This document shows positions 1 through 5,221 of a stretch of 5,221 nucleotides of DNA, one piece after another. The notes under the pieces were generated by a model. The model made no database searches, had not been told where the DNA came from, and worked only from the letters and a program-made list of their open reading frames with translations. Within the stretch, counting starts at the first letter, position 1. Each line of letters opens with the position of its first letter. The translations under genes were made by a program, and so were the position numbers. Origin of the DNA: Elusimicrobiota bacterium (GTDB taxonomy: Bacteria; Elusimicrobiota; Elusimicrobia; Elusimicrobiales; Elusimicrobiaceae); the NCBI GenBank assembly GCA_031259485.1, contig JAIRLH010000187.1, forward strand, positions 1 to 5,221, in the 5' to 3' direction.

Positions 1-369
1 GGAAAGCCAGTAATAAATATCAAAAGCCGCCTGCGGCACGCCTTCGGGCACTAATTTCTGGCCGGAAGCGTTGAGCGCAAAAGCGAGATTGCGCTTTATA
101 TCCTTATCTCTAGGCAGGATATTGAAAGCGCGGTAATAATTTATTACCGCTTTATCAGGCTCGCCCGCTTTAAAATAGCTGTTGGCAAGATTGTAATATA
201 AATAAGGGTTTCTAAAGCCGTCGGAGGCTGATTTCAGCAGTTCCTCATACTTTGCGGCCGCGCCGCCGTAATCGCCTTTATTATAAAGCTCGGCGGCGTC
301 AGCGGCGGTCTGCGCGCTGGCGTAAAAAGGCGTAAGCAATAAAATAATCAAGAGAGGGAGAATTTTCAT
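1..369 (-). CDS. BatE-like exported TPR protein (5' part, runs off the left edge)
   Basis: The frame reads ATG at 369 and stays open for 123 codons to the window edge, so the C-terminus is missing. Residues 1-19 form a Sec signal peptide (MKILPLLIILLLTPFYASA, cleavage probable before Q20). Residues about 24-50 (ELYNKGDYGGAAAKYEELL) and 56-89 (YLYYNLANSYFKAGEPDKAV) read as two TPR units, followed by ILPRDKDIKRNLAFALN, a stretch typical of TPR proteins at the end of Bat operons. The product is expected in the periplasm or attached to the inner membrane, as a protein-protein scaffold for the VWA proteins. The start overlaps the batD stop as ATGA and has a good ribosome binding site (AAGGAG, five bases before ATG), so it is probably coupled to batD. 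BatE of some phyla carries further membrane helices and an SH3-like domain, which cannot be seen here. The name rests on position and TPR content, so it is less certain than the product class. Confidence 0.82.
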   Translation of the reverse strand, partial: MKILPLLIILLLTPFYASAQTAADAAELYNKGDYGGAAAKYEELLKSASDGFRNPYLYYNLANSYFKAGEPDKAVINYYRAFNILPRDKDIKRNLAFALNASGQKLVPEGVPQAAFDIYYWLS

Positions 370-2159
370 TTTCTCTCCTTTTCAATCCGTCTGATTAAAG
401 CCAAAGTCTTTGCCGCGTATTGCGACGCGCCGCCGGCAGTTCCCGCAGCCGAGGGCGCATATTTTTGCATTTCAAGCGACTGCCATATTTCTTCCAGCTC
501 CTTGCGCGTCTGCCGGCTTAATTTAAGGTTTGCGGCAATATCCGAAATCGTGTTTATGCCGATGGGCGCGCCCTGTTTGGCGCAAAGATAATCGCTCAAA
601 GCCTGCGAAATTTCCCCGGCGTTTTTTGCTCTGCCCAAAGCCTTTTTTGCCGCGCTCAACGCGCCGCCGCGCAGGCCGCGCAAATTAATGCCGCCGCGCG
701 TTTTAAGCAGCTCAAACAAAGCCGCCAAAACAAGCGCGAAAACCGCGTAATTATAAACCCCGAAATCCGCAATGCGCGCTAGCGGCGGCCCGCGCGCCGC
801 AATATCTTTGATATAGGCGATATCGCTGTTTATACGCTCTATTTTTGACGCGTTTTCCGCTCCGGAGGCAAAAGACACCGCCCTGCTTTCCTGCGCGGCG
901 GCGGGAGCTGCGTCAAGCTCCACCGCGTTCCCGCGCACGGAGCGGTAAAGGCCGGCGGCGGTATCAAAATAGCTGAACTGCGCCGCGGGTATCTTGAATT
1001 TGCCCGAAGCGCGCGGCACCAGAATTGTTTTGTAAATTTTACTGCCGTTGACGACGCCGTCTTTGACGCCCGCGGTAAAAGAAGAAGTGGTTTCATAAAC
1101 GCGGAAGCCCGCGCCCATATCCGGCGCGGGCATATCGCCTATGGCGCGCATATTGCCTTTGCCGGTTATCTCGGTGGTCAAAGTAAAAGGCTCGCCCGCG
1201 CGCGGCGCGGCATTATCAACCGAAGATTTGACCGCGTAATCCGCCCCGACGGCGCCGTAAAAACCGGCAGTCCGGCCTTCTTTGGGAAGCGGTTTTATTT
1301 TTATTTTCTGAGGCTCAGTGGCAACGCGCTGCGCGTCAACGACGCCCATAAACATGTCCAGAGTCCTGTTCATCATATTGGCGACGGCGTAGTCAATATA
1401 AGCGGGCCCGACGGTCGCCTCCCCCGCGATAATGCCGAACAAAGCTATATCAAATTCCGTCACGGAATACTTGCGGCCTTCCACCGTTTCAAACTGCTGG
1501 TTGCTTTTTATTTCTTCAAAGACGAGGCCGTCCATCTGCGGGCGTGCGTACTGCGGGTTGCCGAGCAGCGTAAGCCCCTGGTAAAATTTTATTTTCAAAT
1601 TTATCTGCTCGTTAAGCCATGCTTCGGTTTTGTCAACATGCGCGGTCATAAAGAAATCCGGCGTTCCGGCCGGTTTTGCCGGTACTGCCCGCGGCGAAGT
1701 CCGGGCGGCGGGCGCGGCCACCGGACGGGCGGGCTGACGCGTTTTACTGAGCGAAGCCTGCGCGTTGCCGCTTCCCGCGCGCGAGACCTCCACCTCAATC
1801 GGCTCGGTTTTATATTCTTTGCCGGCAATTTTTACAGAAAACGCGCCTATTGACGATTTGCCGGCAAATCTGGGCGAAAGCGTGTAAAAAAACTGCTGTA
1901 CGGAATTTACTTTGCCGTTAATAAGCGAAGTGAAATTATTCATGTCCTGCGAATAAATATTGAAGTTGGGCAGCGAAGGCATTTGCGGCTGCGCCTCCTC
2001 CGCGCTGGATGAACGCAGGGTCAGCGTAAGGTGAATATCTTCCGATATATCCACGGCGGTTTTATCAACCTCGGCCTCAAAAACGACGGGCTGCTGCGCC
2101 GCGCCCTGCAGCGCGCACAAAGAAAAGACCGCGGTCAGAAATATATTTTTTACGAGCAT
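366..2159 (-). CDS. batD: BatD family protein (oxygen-tolerance protein), exported, one C-terminal membrane helix
   Basis: Starting at ATG 2159 the product has 597 residues. Residues 1-20 are a signal peptide (VKNIFLTAVFSLCALQGAA region). Three beta-rich segments follow: about 24-126 (ending YTLSPRFAGKSSIGAFSVKI...YKTEPIEVEV, the usual BatD pattern), 165-290 (AHVDKTEAWLNEQINLKIKF) and 305-415 (GEPFTLTTEITGKGN...LVPRASGKFKIPAAQFSYFD). A Pro/Ala/Arg-rich linker at about 134-164 separates the first two. The motif SDIAYIKDI (445-453) corresponds to the conserved D-I-R-Y-I-K stretch before the membrane helix at about 467-485 (YAVFALVLAALFELL). A basic, helical tail of about 110 residues should lie in the cytoplasm. 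Length and order match BatD. Its molecular role is unknown; genetics in other bacteria ties Bat proteins to aerotolerance and stress survival. GTG at 2165, giving a GTGA overlap with batC, and TTG at 2168 are alternative in-frame starts. ATG was preferred by codon type and an AAGGA nine bases upstream. The stop overlaps the next gene by four bases. Confidence 0.9.
   Translation of the reverse strand: MLVKNIFLTAVFSLCALQGAAQQPVVFEAEVDKTAVDISEDIHLTLTLRSSSAEEAQPQMPSLPNFNIYSQDMNNFTSLINGKVNSVQQFFYTLSPRFAGKSSIGAFSVKIAGKEYKTEPIEVEVSRAGSGNAQASLSKTRQPARPVAAPAARTSPRAVPAKPAGTPDFFMTAHVDKTEAWLNEQINLKIKFYQGLTLLGNPQYARPQMDGLVFEEIKSNQQFETVEGRKYSVTEFDIALFGIIAGEATVGPAYIDYAVANMMNRTLDMFMGVVDAQRVATEPQKIKIKPLPKEGRTAGFYGAVGADYAVKSSVDNAAPRAGEPFTLTTEITGKGNMRAIGDMPAPDMGAGFRVYETTSSFTAGVKDGVVNGSKIYKTILVPRASGKFKIPAAQFSYFDTAAGLYRSVRGNAVELDAAPAAAQESRAVSFASGAENASKIERINSDIAYIKDIAARGPPLARIADFGVYNYAVFALVLAALFELLKTRGGINLRGLRGGALSAAKKALGRAKNAGEISQALSDYLCAKQGAPIGINTISDIAANLKLSRQTRKELEEIWQSLEMQKYAPSAAGTAGGASQYAAKTLALIRRIEKERK
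375..380 (-). promoter_or_regulatory. Ribosome binding site of the batE-like gene
   Basis: The minus strand reads AAGGAG, then five bases, then ATG at 369. The site lies inside the last codons of batD (…EKERK), so the batE-like gene can be initiated both by its own site and by reinitiation at the ATGA overlap. Confidence 0.75.
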
Positions 2160-2161
2160 GC

Positions 2162-2809
2162 TCACCAATCCTTCTCCGGCGGGGTTTTGCCGCCCGCGCC
2201 GCCGTCCTGCGGCAGGGGTTTGGGCGCGCGGCTGTCGTCTTTAACCATTTGCAATATATTATCGGCCTCTTCTTTTGATACGGAACTTTGCCGCTGCTGG
2301 TTATTTTGGCCGTTTTGGTTTTGCTGATTATCCTGATTTTCGTCTTTGTCCTTATTATCGCCGTCGGGTTTGTTTTCGCGCTCCTGTTTATTTTTGTCTT
2401 TTTCCTGCAGCACGAACTGCAAATTGTGTATTGCCGCCTCATCGCGCGGATTAAGAACTACCGCGCGGCGGAAAAAGGCCGACGCTGCCTCTTTATCGCC
2501 TTTCATATAAGCCGCGTCGCCCGCATTAAAAACCGCCGCGCGCCCGAAGGCTTCCCCCTCTTTCGCTATAGTTTGATACGCGGCAAGCGCGCCTTCATAA
2601 TCCTTAAGCCTGTAGAGCGCGGCGGCCGCGTTATAGGCCGCGCCCTCGGCGCCCTTGCCGGCGGCGGACTGGTAGAGGTCAAAAGCCTCGCCGTACTTCT
2701 GCGCGTCGTATGCTTTGTTGCCCGCGCGTAAAGCGCCGGCCGGCCCCGCGTTTGCGGCCGGCTGGGCCAGATATAAAATAAACGTTATTATATATAAGCA
2801 GCGCATCAT
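2162..2809 (-). CDS. batC: BatC, exported TPR protein with a charged Asn/Gln-rich linker
   Basis: The 215-residue product opens with a signal peptide (1-21, cleavage near AANA|GPA). Three TPR-like units follow: about 24-51 (ALRAGNKAYDAQKYGEAFDLY), 57-84 (AAYNAAAALYRLKDYEGALAAY) and 90-123 (VFNAGDAAYMKGDKEAASAFFR, ending LNPRDEAAIHNLQ). Residues 135-174 are a low-complexity linker rich in K, E, D, N and Q. The last segment, SKEEADNILQMVKDD (178-192) through a glycine- and proline-rich stretch to a terminal KDW, resembles the conserved BatC tail. No further membrane helix is visible, so the mature protein is probably periplasmic and partners the VWA proteins BatA and BatB. The first ATG overlaps the batB stop as ATGA and is followed directly by a second ATG. 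No clear Shine-Dalgarno sequence precedes it, so translation probably depends on ribosomes finishing batB. In some bacteria batB and batC are fused, which fits this tight junction. Confidence 0.88.
   Translation of the reverse strand: MMRCLYIITFILYLAQPAANAGPAGALRAGNKAYDAQKYGEAFDLYQSAAGKGAEGAAYNAAAALYRLKDYEGALAAYQTIAKEGEAFGRAAVFNAGDAAYMKGDKEAASAFFRRAVVLNPRDEAAIHNLQFVLQEKDKNKQERENKPDGDNKDKDENQDNQQNQNGQNNQQRQSSVSKEEADNILQMVKDDSRAPKPLPQDGGAGGKTPPEKDW
2169..2177 (-). promoter_or_regulatory. Ribosome binding site of batD (decides between three starts)
   Basis: The minus strand reads GGAGAAGGA inside the end of batC. AAGGA is nine bases from ATG 2159, while GGAG is eight bases from GTG 2165 and five from TTG 2168. 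All three starts are therefore possible. ATG is favoured as the codon, while GTG would reproduce the four-base overlaps seen at the batB/batC and batD/batE junctions. The signal peptide is kept in every case. Confidence 0.6.
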
Positions 2810-3816
2810 CTTATTTTACATTTCTTTAGAGGTATAAGTACAGACGCCAAAAGCAAAATTATAGCCGCGCAAAGCGGCAGCTGGTAGCGGTTTTTATACA
2901 CCGCGCGCGCGTTGGACTGCGTTAAAGTCCTGTCCAGCGCGGCGAGCTGCGCGGCAATGTCGTCGGCAGTCTGCTGCGGCGTATTATATTTTATATAAAT
3001 GCCGCCCGTCTCGCGGGCGAGCGAAAATAAAGCCCTCTCGTCCAGTTTGGTCAAAACAGTTTTGCCCTCGGAATCTTTTTTGTAAGTCTTTTCGCCGTTC
3101 TGCGAGATTACGGGGATAAGCTCCCCCTCCGCGCTGCCTACGCCTACGGTTATTATCCTGATTTCATTTTCCCGCGCTTCTTTCAGCGCGGCCCGTATAT
3201 CCTGCGGATTATGGTCTTCGCCGTCGGTAATAAGTATAAGGGCTTTTTTACCCGCGTAAGGCCCCAGCATTTTGTCCGCCAGTTTTACCGCCGGCGCAAG
3301 CGCGGTGCCAGGCGCGGGCAGCATTTGCGTTGAAAGCGCGCCGGCAAGCGTTTTGAGCGCGGCGGTATCGGTGGTAATCGGGCATTGCAGCCACGCCTGC
3401 GAGGTAAAAGCTATAAGACCCAGCCTCTCGTTCCGCATATTCTCCAGCAGCATGGCCAGCATGGTCTTTGCGCTTTCAAGCCGGTCGGGTTTTATATCCT
3501 GCGCCAGCATTGAGGCGGAAACGTCAACCGCGGCCACGGCCTGCGAATACTGCGCCTGAGCGGTAATTTCTCCGCGCCCCCACTGCGGCGCGGCCAGCGC
3601 GGCGAACAGCAAAGCCAGAGCGCAGAGGAAAAGCGTATCGGCCGCCATGCGCCGCCGCGCAAGACCCGCAGGCGCGAGCTTATCATAATTATCCGCGCTG
3701 AAGAGCCTCTTCAGCGCGTTTTTGCGGCTCAGACCGCCAAAGTACCAAAGCGCGGCGATAACCGCCGCAACGGCGGCCATGTAAACAAAAACAAAAGGAT
3801 TGGCGAATAATTCCAT
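2806..3816 (-). CDS. batB: BatB, membrane-anchored von Willebrand factor A domain protein
   Basis: The product has 336 residues, normal for BatB. Membrane helices are predicted at about 8-27, 58-76 and 312-330. The VWA domain lies at about 90-290 and retains a full metal-ion-dependent adhesion site: DVSAS (D98, S100, S102), the threonine in APGTAL (T171) and the aspartate in LITDGED (D198). The N-terminal FANPF and the arginine/lysine-rich loop between the first two helices (RKNALKRLF...LARRR) are typical of the family and suggest a cytoplasmic loop with the VWA domain outside the membrane. VWA domains with an intact site bind Mg2+/Mn2+ and a carboxylate of a partner. Here the partners are presumably the TPR proteins and BatA, which is inference. 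The gene starts 12 bases after batA, with AGGG ten bases before ATG, and its stop overlaps the batC start. Paralogy with BatA is visible in the shared helix-helix-VWA-helix plan. Confidence 0.93.
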   Translation of the reverse strand: MELFANPFVFVYMAAVAAVIAALWYFGGLSRKNALKRLFSADNYDKLAPAGLARRRMAADTLFLCALALLFAALAAPQWGRGEITAQAQYSQAVAAVDVSASMLAQDIKPDRLESAKTMLAMLLENMRNERLGLIAFTSQAWLQCPITTDTAALKTLAGALSTQMLPAPGTALAPAVKLADKMLGPYAGKKALILITDGEDHNPQDIRAALKEARENEIRIITVGVGSAEGELIPVISQNGEKTYKKDSEGKTVLTKLDERALFSLARETGGIYIKYNTPQQTADDIAAQLAALDRTLTQSNARAVYKNRYQLPLCAAIILLLASVLIPLKKCKIR

Positions 3817-3826
3817 AAAATTCAGA

Positions 3827-3830
3827 CCCT
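3827..3830 (-). promoter_or_regulatory. Probable ribosome binding site of batB
   Basis: AGGG lies ten bases before ATG 3816 on the minus strand and overlaps the batA stop codon TAG. It is a short site, and close coupling to batA termination probably helps initiation. Confidence 0.45.
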
Positions 3831-4926
3831 ACGGTATTTTTATAAAAATAAATTTATCAAATACGAAAGCGATAACAAGCAAAACTGTTGCCCAGACGAT
3901 AAAACCCTGGTATTTGTCAATATAATTAATCTGCGGGGCTTCTTCAAATTCCGTCTTTTCAAGCGCGTCTATTTTGGAATAGATTGTTTCAAGCTCCAGC
4001 GCGTTGCGCGCGCGGTAAAATTCGCCGCCCGTCATTTTGGCGATTTCAAGCAAAAGCGCCTCGGCTTCTTTGGTCATGGGTTCCATGGGCACGTACTGAA
4101 CCCTGCCTAAAAGAGTTTCCACCGGCCGGCGCGCGTCGCCGTCGGAAGTCATGGCTATCGTGTAAATTTTAAAACCGTAAGCCTGCGCCGCTTTTGCGGC
4201 CGGCATGGGGCCTATGACGCCGGTATTGCTTTCGCCGTCCGTCAGCAGAATGATGATTTTGCTCTTTGCCGCGCTGTTTTTTAGATGCTCGGCCGCGGCC
4301 GCGACGCCGTCGCCTATCGCGGTGCCGCCAAAGCCGCCCAGCATGCCGATTTTGATATTTTTTATATAATCTTCCACCGCGAAATAATCAAGCGTAAGCG
4401 GGCACTGCAGCAGGGCAAAATCTTCAAACAAGACTATGCCTATCCTGTCGCTTGCGCGTTTTTTTACGAAGTTAAGCGCGGTGTTTTTTGCCGCTTCAAG
4501 GCGGTTTGGCTCAAAATCAACCGCGCTCATGCTGTTGGAAATATCCATAACCATCATTATGTCTATGCCTTTTGCTGGCGGGATTACGACTTTTCCTTCA
4601 ATGCGGGGGCGCGCAAGCGCGATAATGCACAAAAGCAGGGCCGCGCAGCAAAGCGCAAAAGCCGCCCAGTTTGCAAAAGCGGCGGCAGGGCTCAAACGCG
4701 CTTTATATCCGGCCGGCAGCGGATATTTTAATGCCGGACGCAGGAAATATCTGATAAAACCCGCGGCAACGCACAGCAGGGCCGCCGGCGCGGCAAGCCA
4801 CAACAAATTCGGATTTGCGAAAGAATATTTTTGCAGAAAAAACCATGCAAGCCCGCATAAAACCGCCGCCGCGATTAACGCGACTATGCCGTAAATCAAA
4901 TATTTTAAAAAAGTTTTTTTGTTCAT
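3829..4926 (-). CDS. batA: BatA, membrane-anchored von Willebrand factor A domain protein with an extra N-terminal helix
   Basis: The product has 365 residues. From residue 36 on it follows the standard BatA plan: FANPNLLWLAAPAALL (helix about 39-60), a basic loop, a second helix (84-105), LARPRIEGK, then the VWA domain (about 118-320) and a last helix (341-359). The metal site is complete: DISNS (D128, S130, S132), the threonine in GGTAIGDG (T202) and LLTDGES (D230). The family signature before the last helix, SKIDALEKTEFEE (317-329), is also present. Unusually, about 35 residues precede FANP, with a basic start (MNKKTFLKYL) and a strong hydrophobic helix (11-31). No internal ATG occurs before residue 124, so this extension is probably real. 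The family role is membrane-bound partner binding linked to MoxR-type ATPases and stress tolerance; the exact activity is unknown. No strong Shine-Dalgarno sequence is seen; the leader just upstream is AT-rich. This is the first bat gene of the run. Confidence 0.93.
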   Translation of the reverse strand: MNKKTFLKYLIYGIVALIAAAVLCGLAWFFLQKYSFANPNLLWLAAPAALLCVAAGFIRYFLRPALKYPLPAGYKARLSPAAAFANWAAFALCCAALLLCIIALARPRIEGKVVIPPAKGIDIMMVMDISNSMSAVDFEPNRLEAAKNTALNFVKKRASDRIGIVLFEDFALLQCPLTLDYFAVEDYIKNIKIGMLGGFGGTAIGDGVAAAAEHLKNSAAKSKIIILLTDGESNTGVIGPMPAAKAAQAYGFKIYTIAMTSDGDARRPVETLLGRVQYVPMEPMTKEAEALLLEIAKMTGGEFYRARNALELETIYSKIDALEKTEFEEAPQINYIDKYQGFIVWATVLLVIAFVFDKFIFIKIP

Positions 4927-4995
4927 AGTATCAAAAAATCAAAATTATTCCCTGCTCTCTATTGTGCGCCCCATCCACATTGCGAATGCCCGTTC

Positions 4996-5015
4996 AGGGA
5001 AAAAATCCATTCCCT
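4996..5015. repeat. Short 6-bp inverted repeat in the batA leader region
   Basis: AGGGAA at 4996-5001 pairs with TTCCCT at 5010-5015 around an 8-base loop. On the minus strand it lies about 70 to 90 bases before the batA start. A six-base stem is weak alone; it is listed because it sits in the same spacer as the stronger hairpin and may belong to one element. Confidence 0.35.
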
Positions 5016-5049
5016 TATGTCATCTCTATCGGGTAGCCAGCTGTTTGTC

Positions 5050-5075
5050 ATGCCCTCGTGTTGTTGGGAGGGCAT
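5050..5075. repeat. Perfect 8-bp inverted repeat (hairpin) downstream of the Sel1 gene
   Basis: ATGCCCTC at 5050-5057 pairs perfectly with GAGGGCAT at 5068-5075 across a 10-base loop. It begins 10 bases after the Sel1 stop on the minus strand. On that strand no T-run follows the stem, so it is not a standard intrinsic terminator for the Sel1 gene. On the plus strand a T5 run follows after CTCC, which is a poor match and has no upstream plus-strand gene to serve. It could still protect the 3' end of the Sel1 transcript or be the core of a repeat element. Confidence 0.7.
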
Positions 5076-5085
5076 CTCCTTTTTA

Positions 5086-5221
5086 TCAGATTCCCGCTAA
5101 TTCTTTTTCAATATTCTTTTTTGTTTCTTCGTATTTCTTATCCTGCTCCGCCGCTGTTGAAATCCATTCGTATGCCTTTTTCAAATCTTTTTCTACTCCT
5201 AATTCCTGATAATATAACACG
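5086..5221 (-). CDS. Sel1-like repeat protein, C-terminal fragment (runs off the right edge)
   Basis: Only the last 44 codons are in the window (first whole codon at 5220), ending TGA at 5088-5086 with an in-frame TAA directly after it. The start YYQELGVEKDLKKAYEWIST followed by AAEQ matches the Sel1 repeat pattern: Y..G.GV.KD..KA..W...AAEQG. In this copy the first glycine position of the G.GV core is glutamate. The tail after it is highly charged (DKKYEETKKNIEKELAGI) and probably helical. Sel1 repeat proteins are alpha-solenoid scaffolds related to TPR, often exported, and take part in protein interactions; substrate and place in the cell cannot be judged here. Codon use is AT-rich (about 34% GC by hand count), clearly lower than the bat genes. 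It points in the same direction as batA but is 159 bp away, so it need not be part of that operon. Confidence 0.75.
   Translation of the reverse strand, partial: VLYYQELGVEKDLKKAYEWISTAAEQDKKYEETKKNIEKELAGI

Larger units (their letters stand above)
4927..5085. other. Intergenic spacer between the Sel1 gene and batA, probable repeat element
   Basis: This 159-bp spacer holds no recognisable gene. It contains two inverted repeats (5050-5075 and 4996-5015), the hexamer ATGCCC twice in direct orientation (4986-4991 and 5050-5055), and an AT-rich stretch (about 4927-4951) directly before batA. It should include the batA promoter if batA is transcribed on its own, but no convincing -35/-10 pair was found on the minus strand. 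The palindrome-centred layout recalls short intergenic repeats of the REP type. That is an impression from sequence style, since only one copy is in the window. Confidence 0.5.

Noticed and set aside
2288..2731. A plus-strand ORF with a very hydrophobic start, looking like a small membrane protein
   Set aside because: It is the antisense of batC. The hydrophobic stretch is only the complement of the charged K/D/N/Q linker, and batC has family-level support.
4285..4894. Two long overlapping plus-strand ORFs opposite batA
   Set aside because: They lie wholly within batA in antisense, lack family motifs, and long antisense frames are expected in GC-rich coding DNA.
5020..5060. A possible minus-strand promoter for batA, with ATGACA as -35 and TAGAGA as -10 at 17-base spacing
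   Set aside because: The -10 hexamer matches the consensus at only three of six positions and the -35 overlaps the hairpin region, so the match is too weak to annotate.
4959..5075. A 38-codon minus-strand ORF starting in the hairpin (ATG 5075) and ending TAG at 4959, with AAAAAGGAG touching the ATG
   Set aside because: The Shine-Dalgarno-like sequence has no spacer to the ATG, the product resembles no family I recognise, and the frame runs straight through the inverted repeats. It is better explained as read-through of a repeat element.
5050..5086. Intrinsic terminator formed by the hairpin at 5050-5075
   Set aside because: On the minus strand, where the Sel1 gene would need it, no T-run follows the stem. 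On the plus strand a T5 run follows after CTCC, but there is no plus-strand gene upstream.
4919..5209. A plus-strand ORF of 96 codons across the spacer and the Sel1 tail
   Set aside because: It begins within batA's start region, crosses the inverted repeats and ends as the antisense of the Sel1 repeat. The protein has no recognisable pattern.

Overview
The window carries one block of co-directional genes, all on the minus strand, so transcription runs from high to low coordinates. The core is a Bat (Bacteroides aerotolerance-type) operon in the order batA (4926-3829), batB (3816-2806), batC (2809-2162), batD (2159-366), then the first 123 codons of a batE-like TPR gene (369 to the left edge). 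A partial gene for a Sel1-like repeat protein enters from the right edge and stops at 5086. It is separated from batA by a 159-bp spacer containing inverted repeats.

The Bat products form a plausible inner-membrane and periplasmic assembly. BatA and BatB are membrane-anchored von Willebrand factor A (VWA) proteins with intact MIDAS metal-binding motifs. BatC and the BatE-like protein are exported TPR proteins that probably act as interaction scaffolds. BatD is a large exported protein with beta-rich repeats and one C-terminal membrane helix. In characterised systems these genes usually sit with a MoxR AAA+ ATPase and a DUF58 protein and are linked to oxidative or envelope stress tolerance. 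Their biochemical activity is not settled. MoxR and DUF58 genes are not directly upstream of batA here.

The organism is most likely a Gram-negative bacterium: there are several Sec signal peptides, and the Bat family is typical of Bacteroidota, spirochaetes, Proteobacteria and related phyla. Coding DNA of the bat genes is GC-rich and full of GCG/GCC alanine codons, while the junctions and the Sel1 fragment are AT-richer. An Elusimicrobiota-like origin is a guess from overall style only.

Three junctions (batB/C, batC/D, batD/E) overlap or nearly touch, and batA/B are 12 bp apart, so the block reads as one translationally coupled operon. I found no RNA gene, CRISPR array, insertion sequence or convincing promoter. 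The parts least explained by known families are the hairpin-bearing spacer at 4927-5085 and the extra N-terminal membrane helix of BatA.
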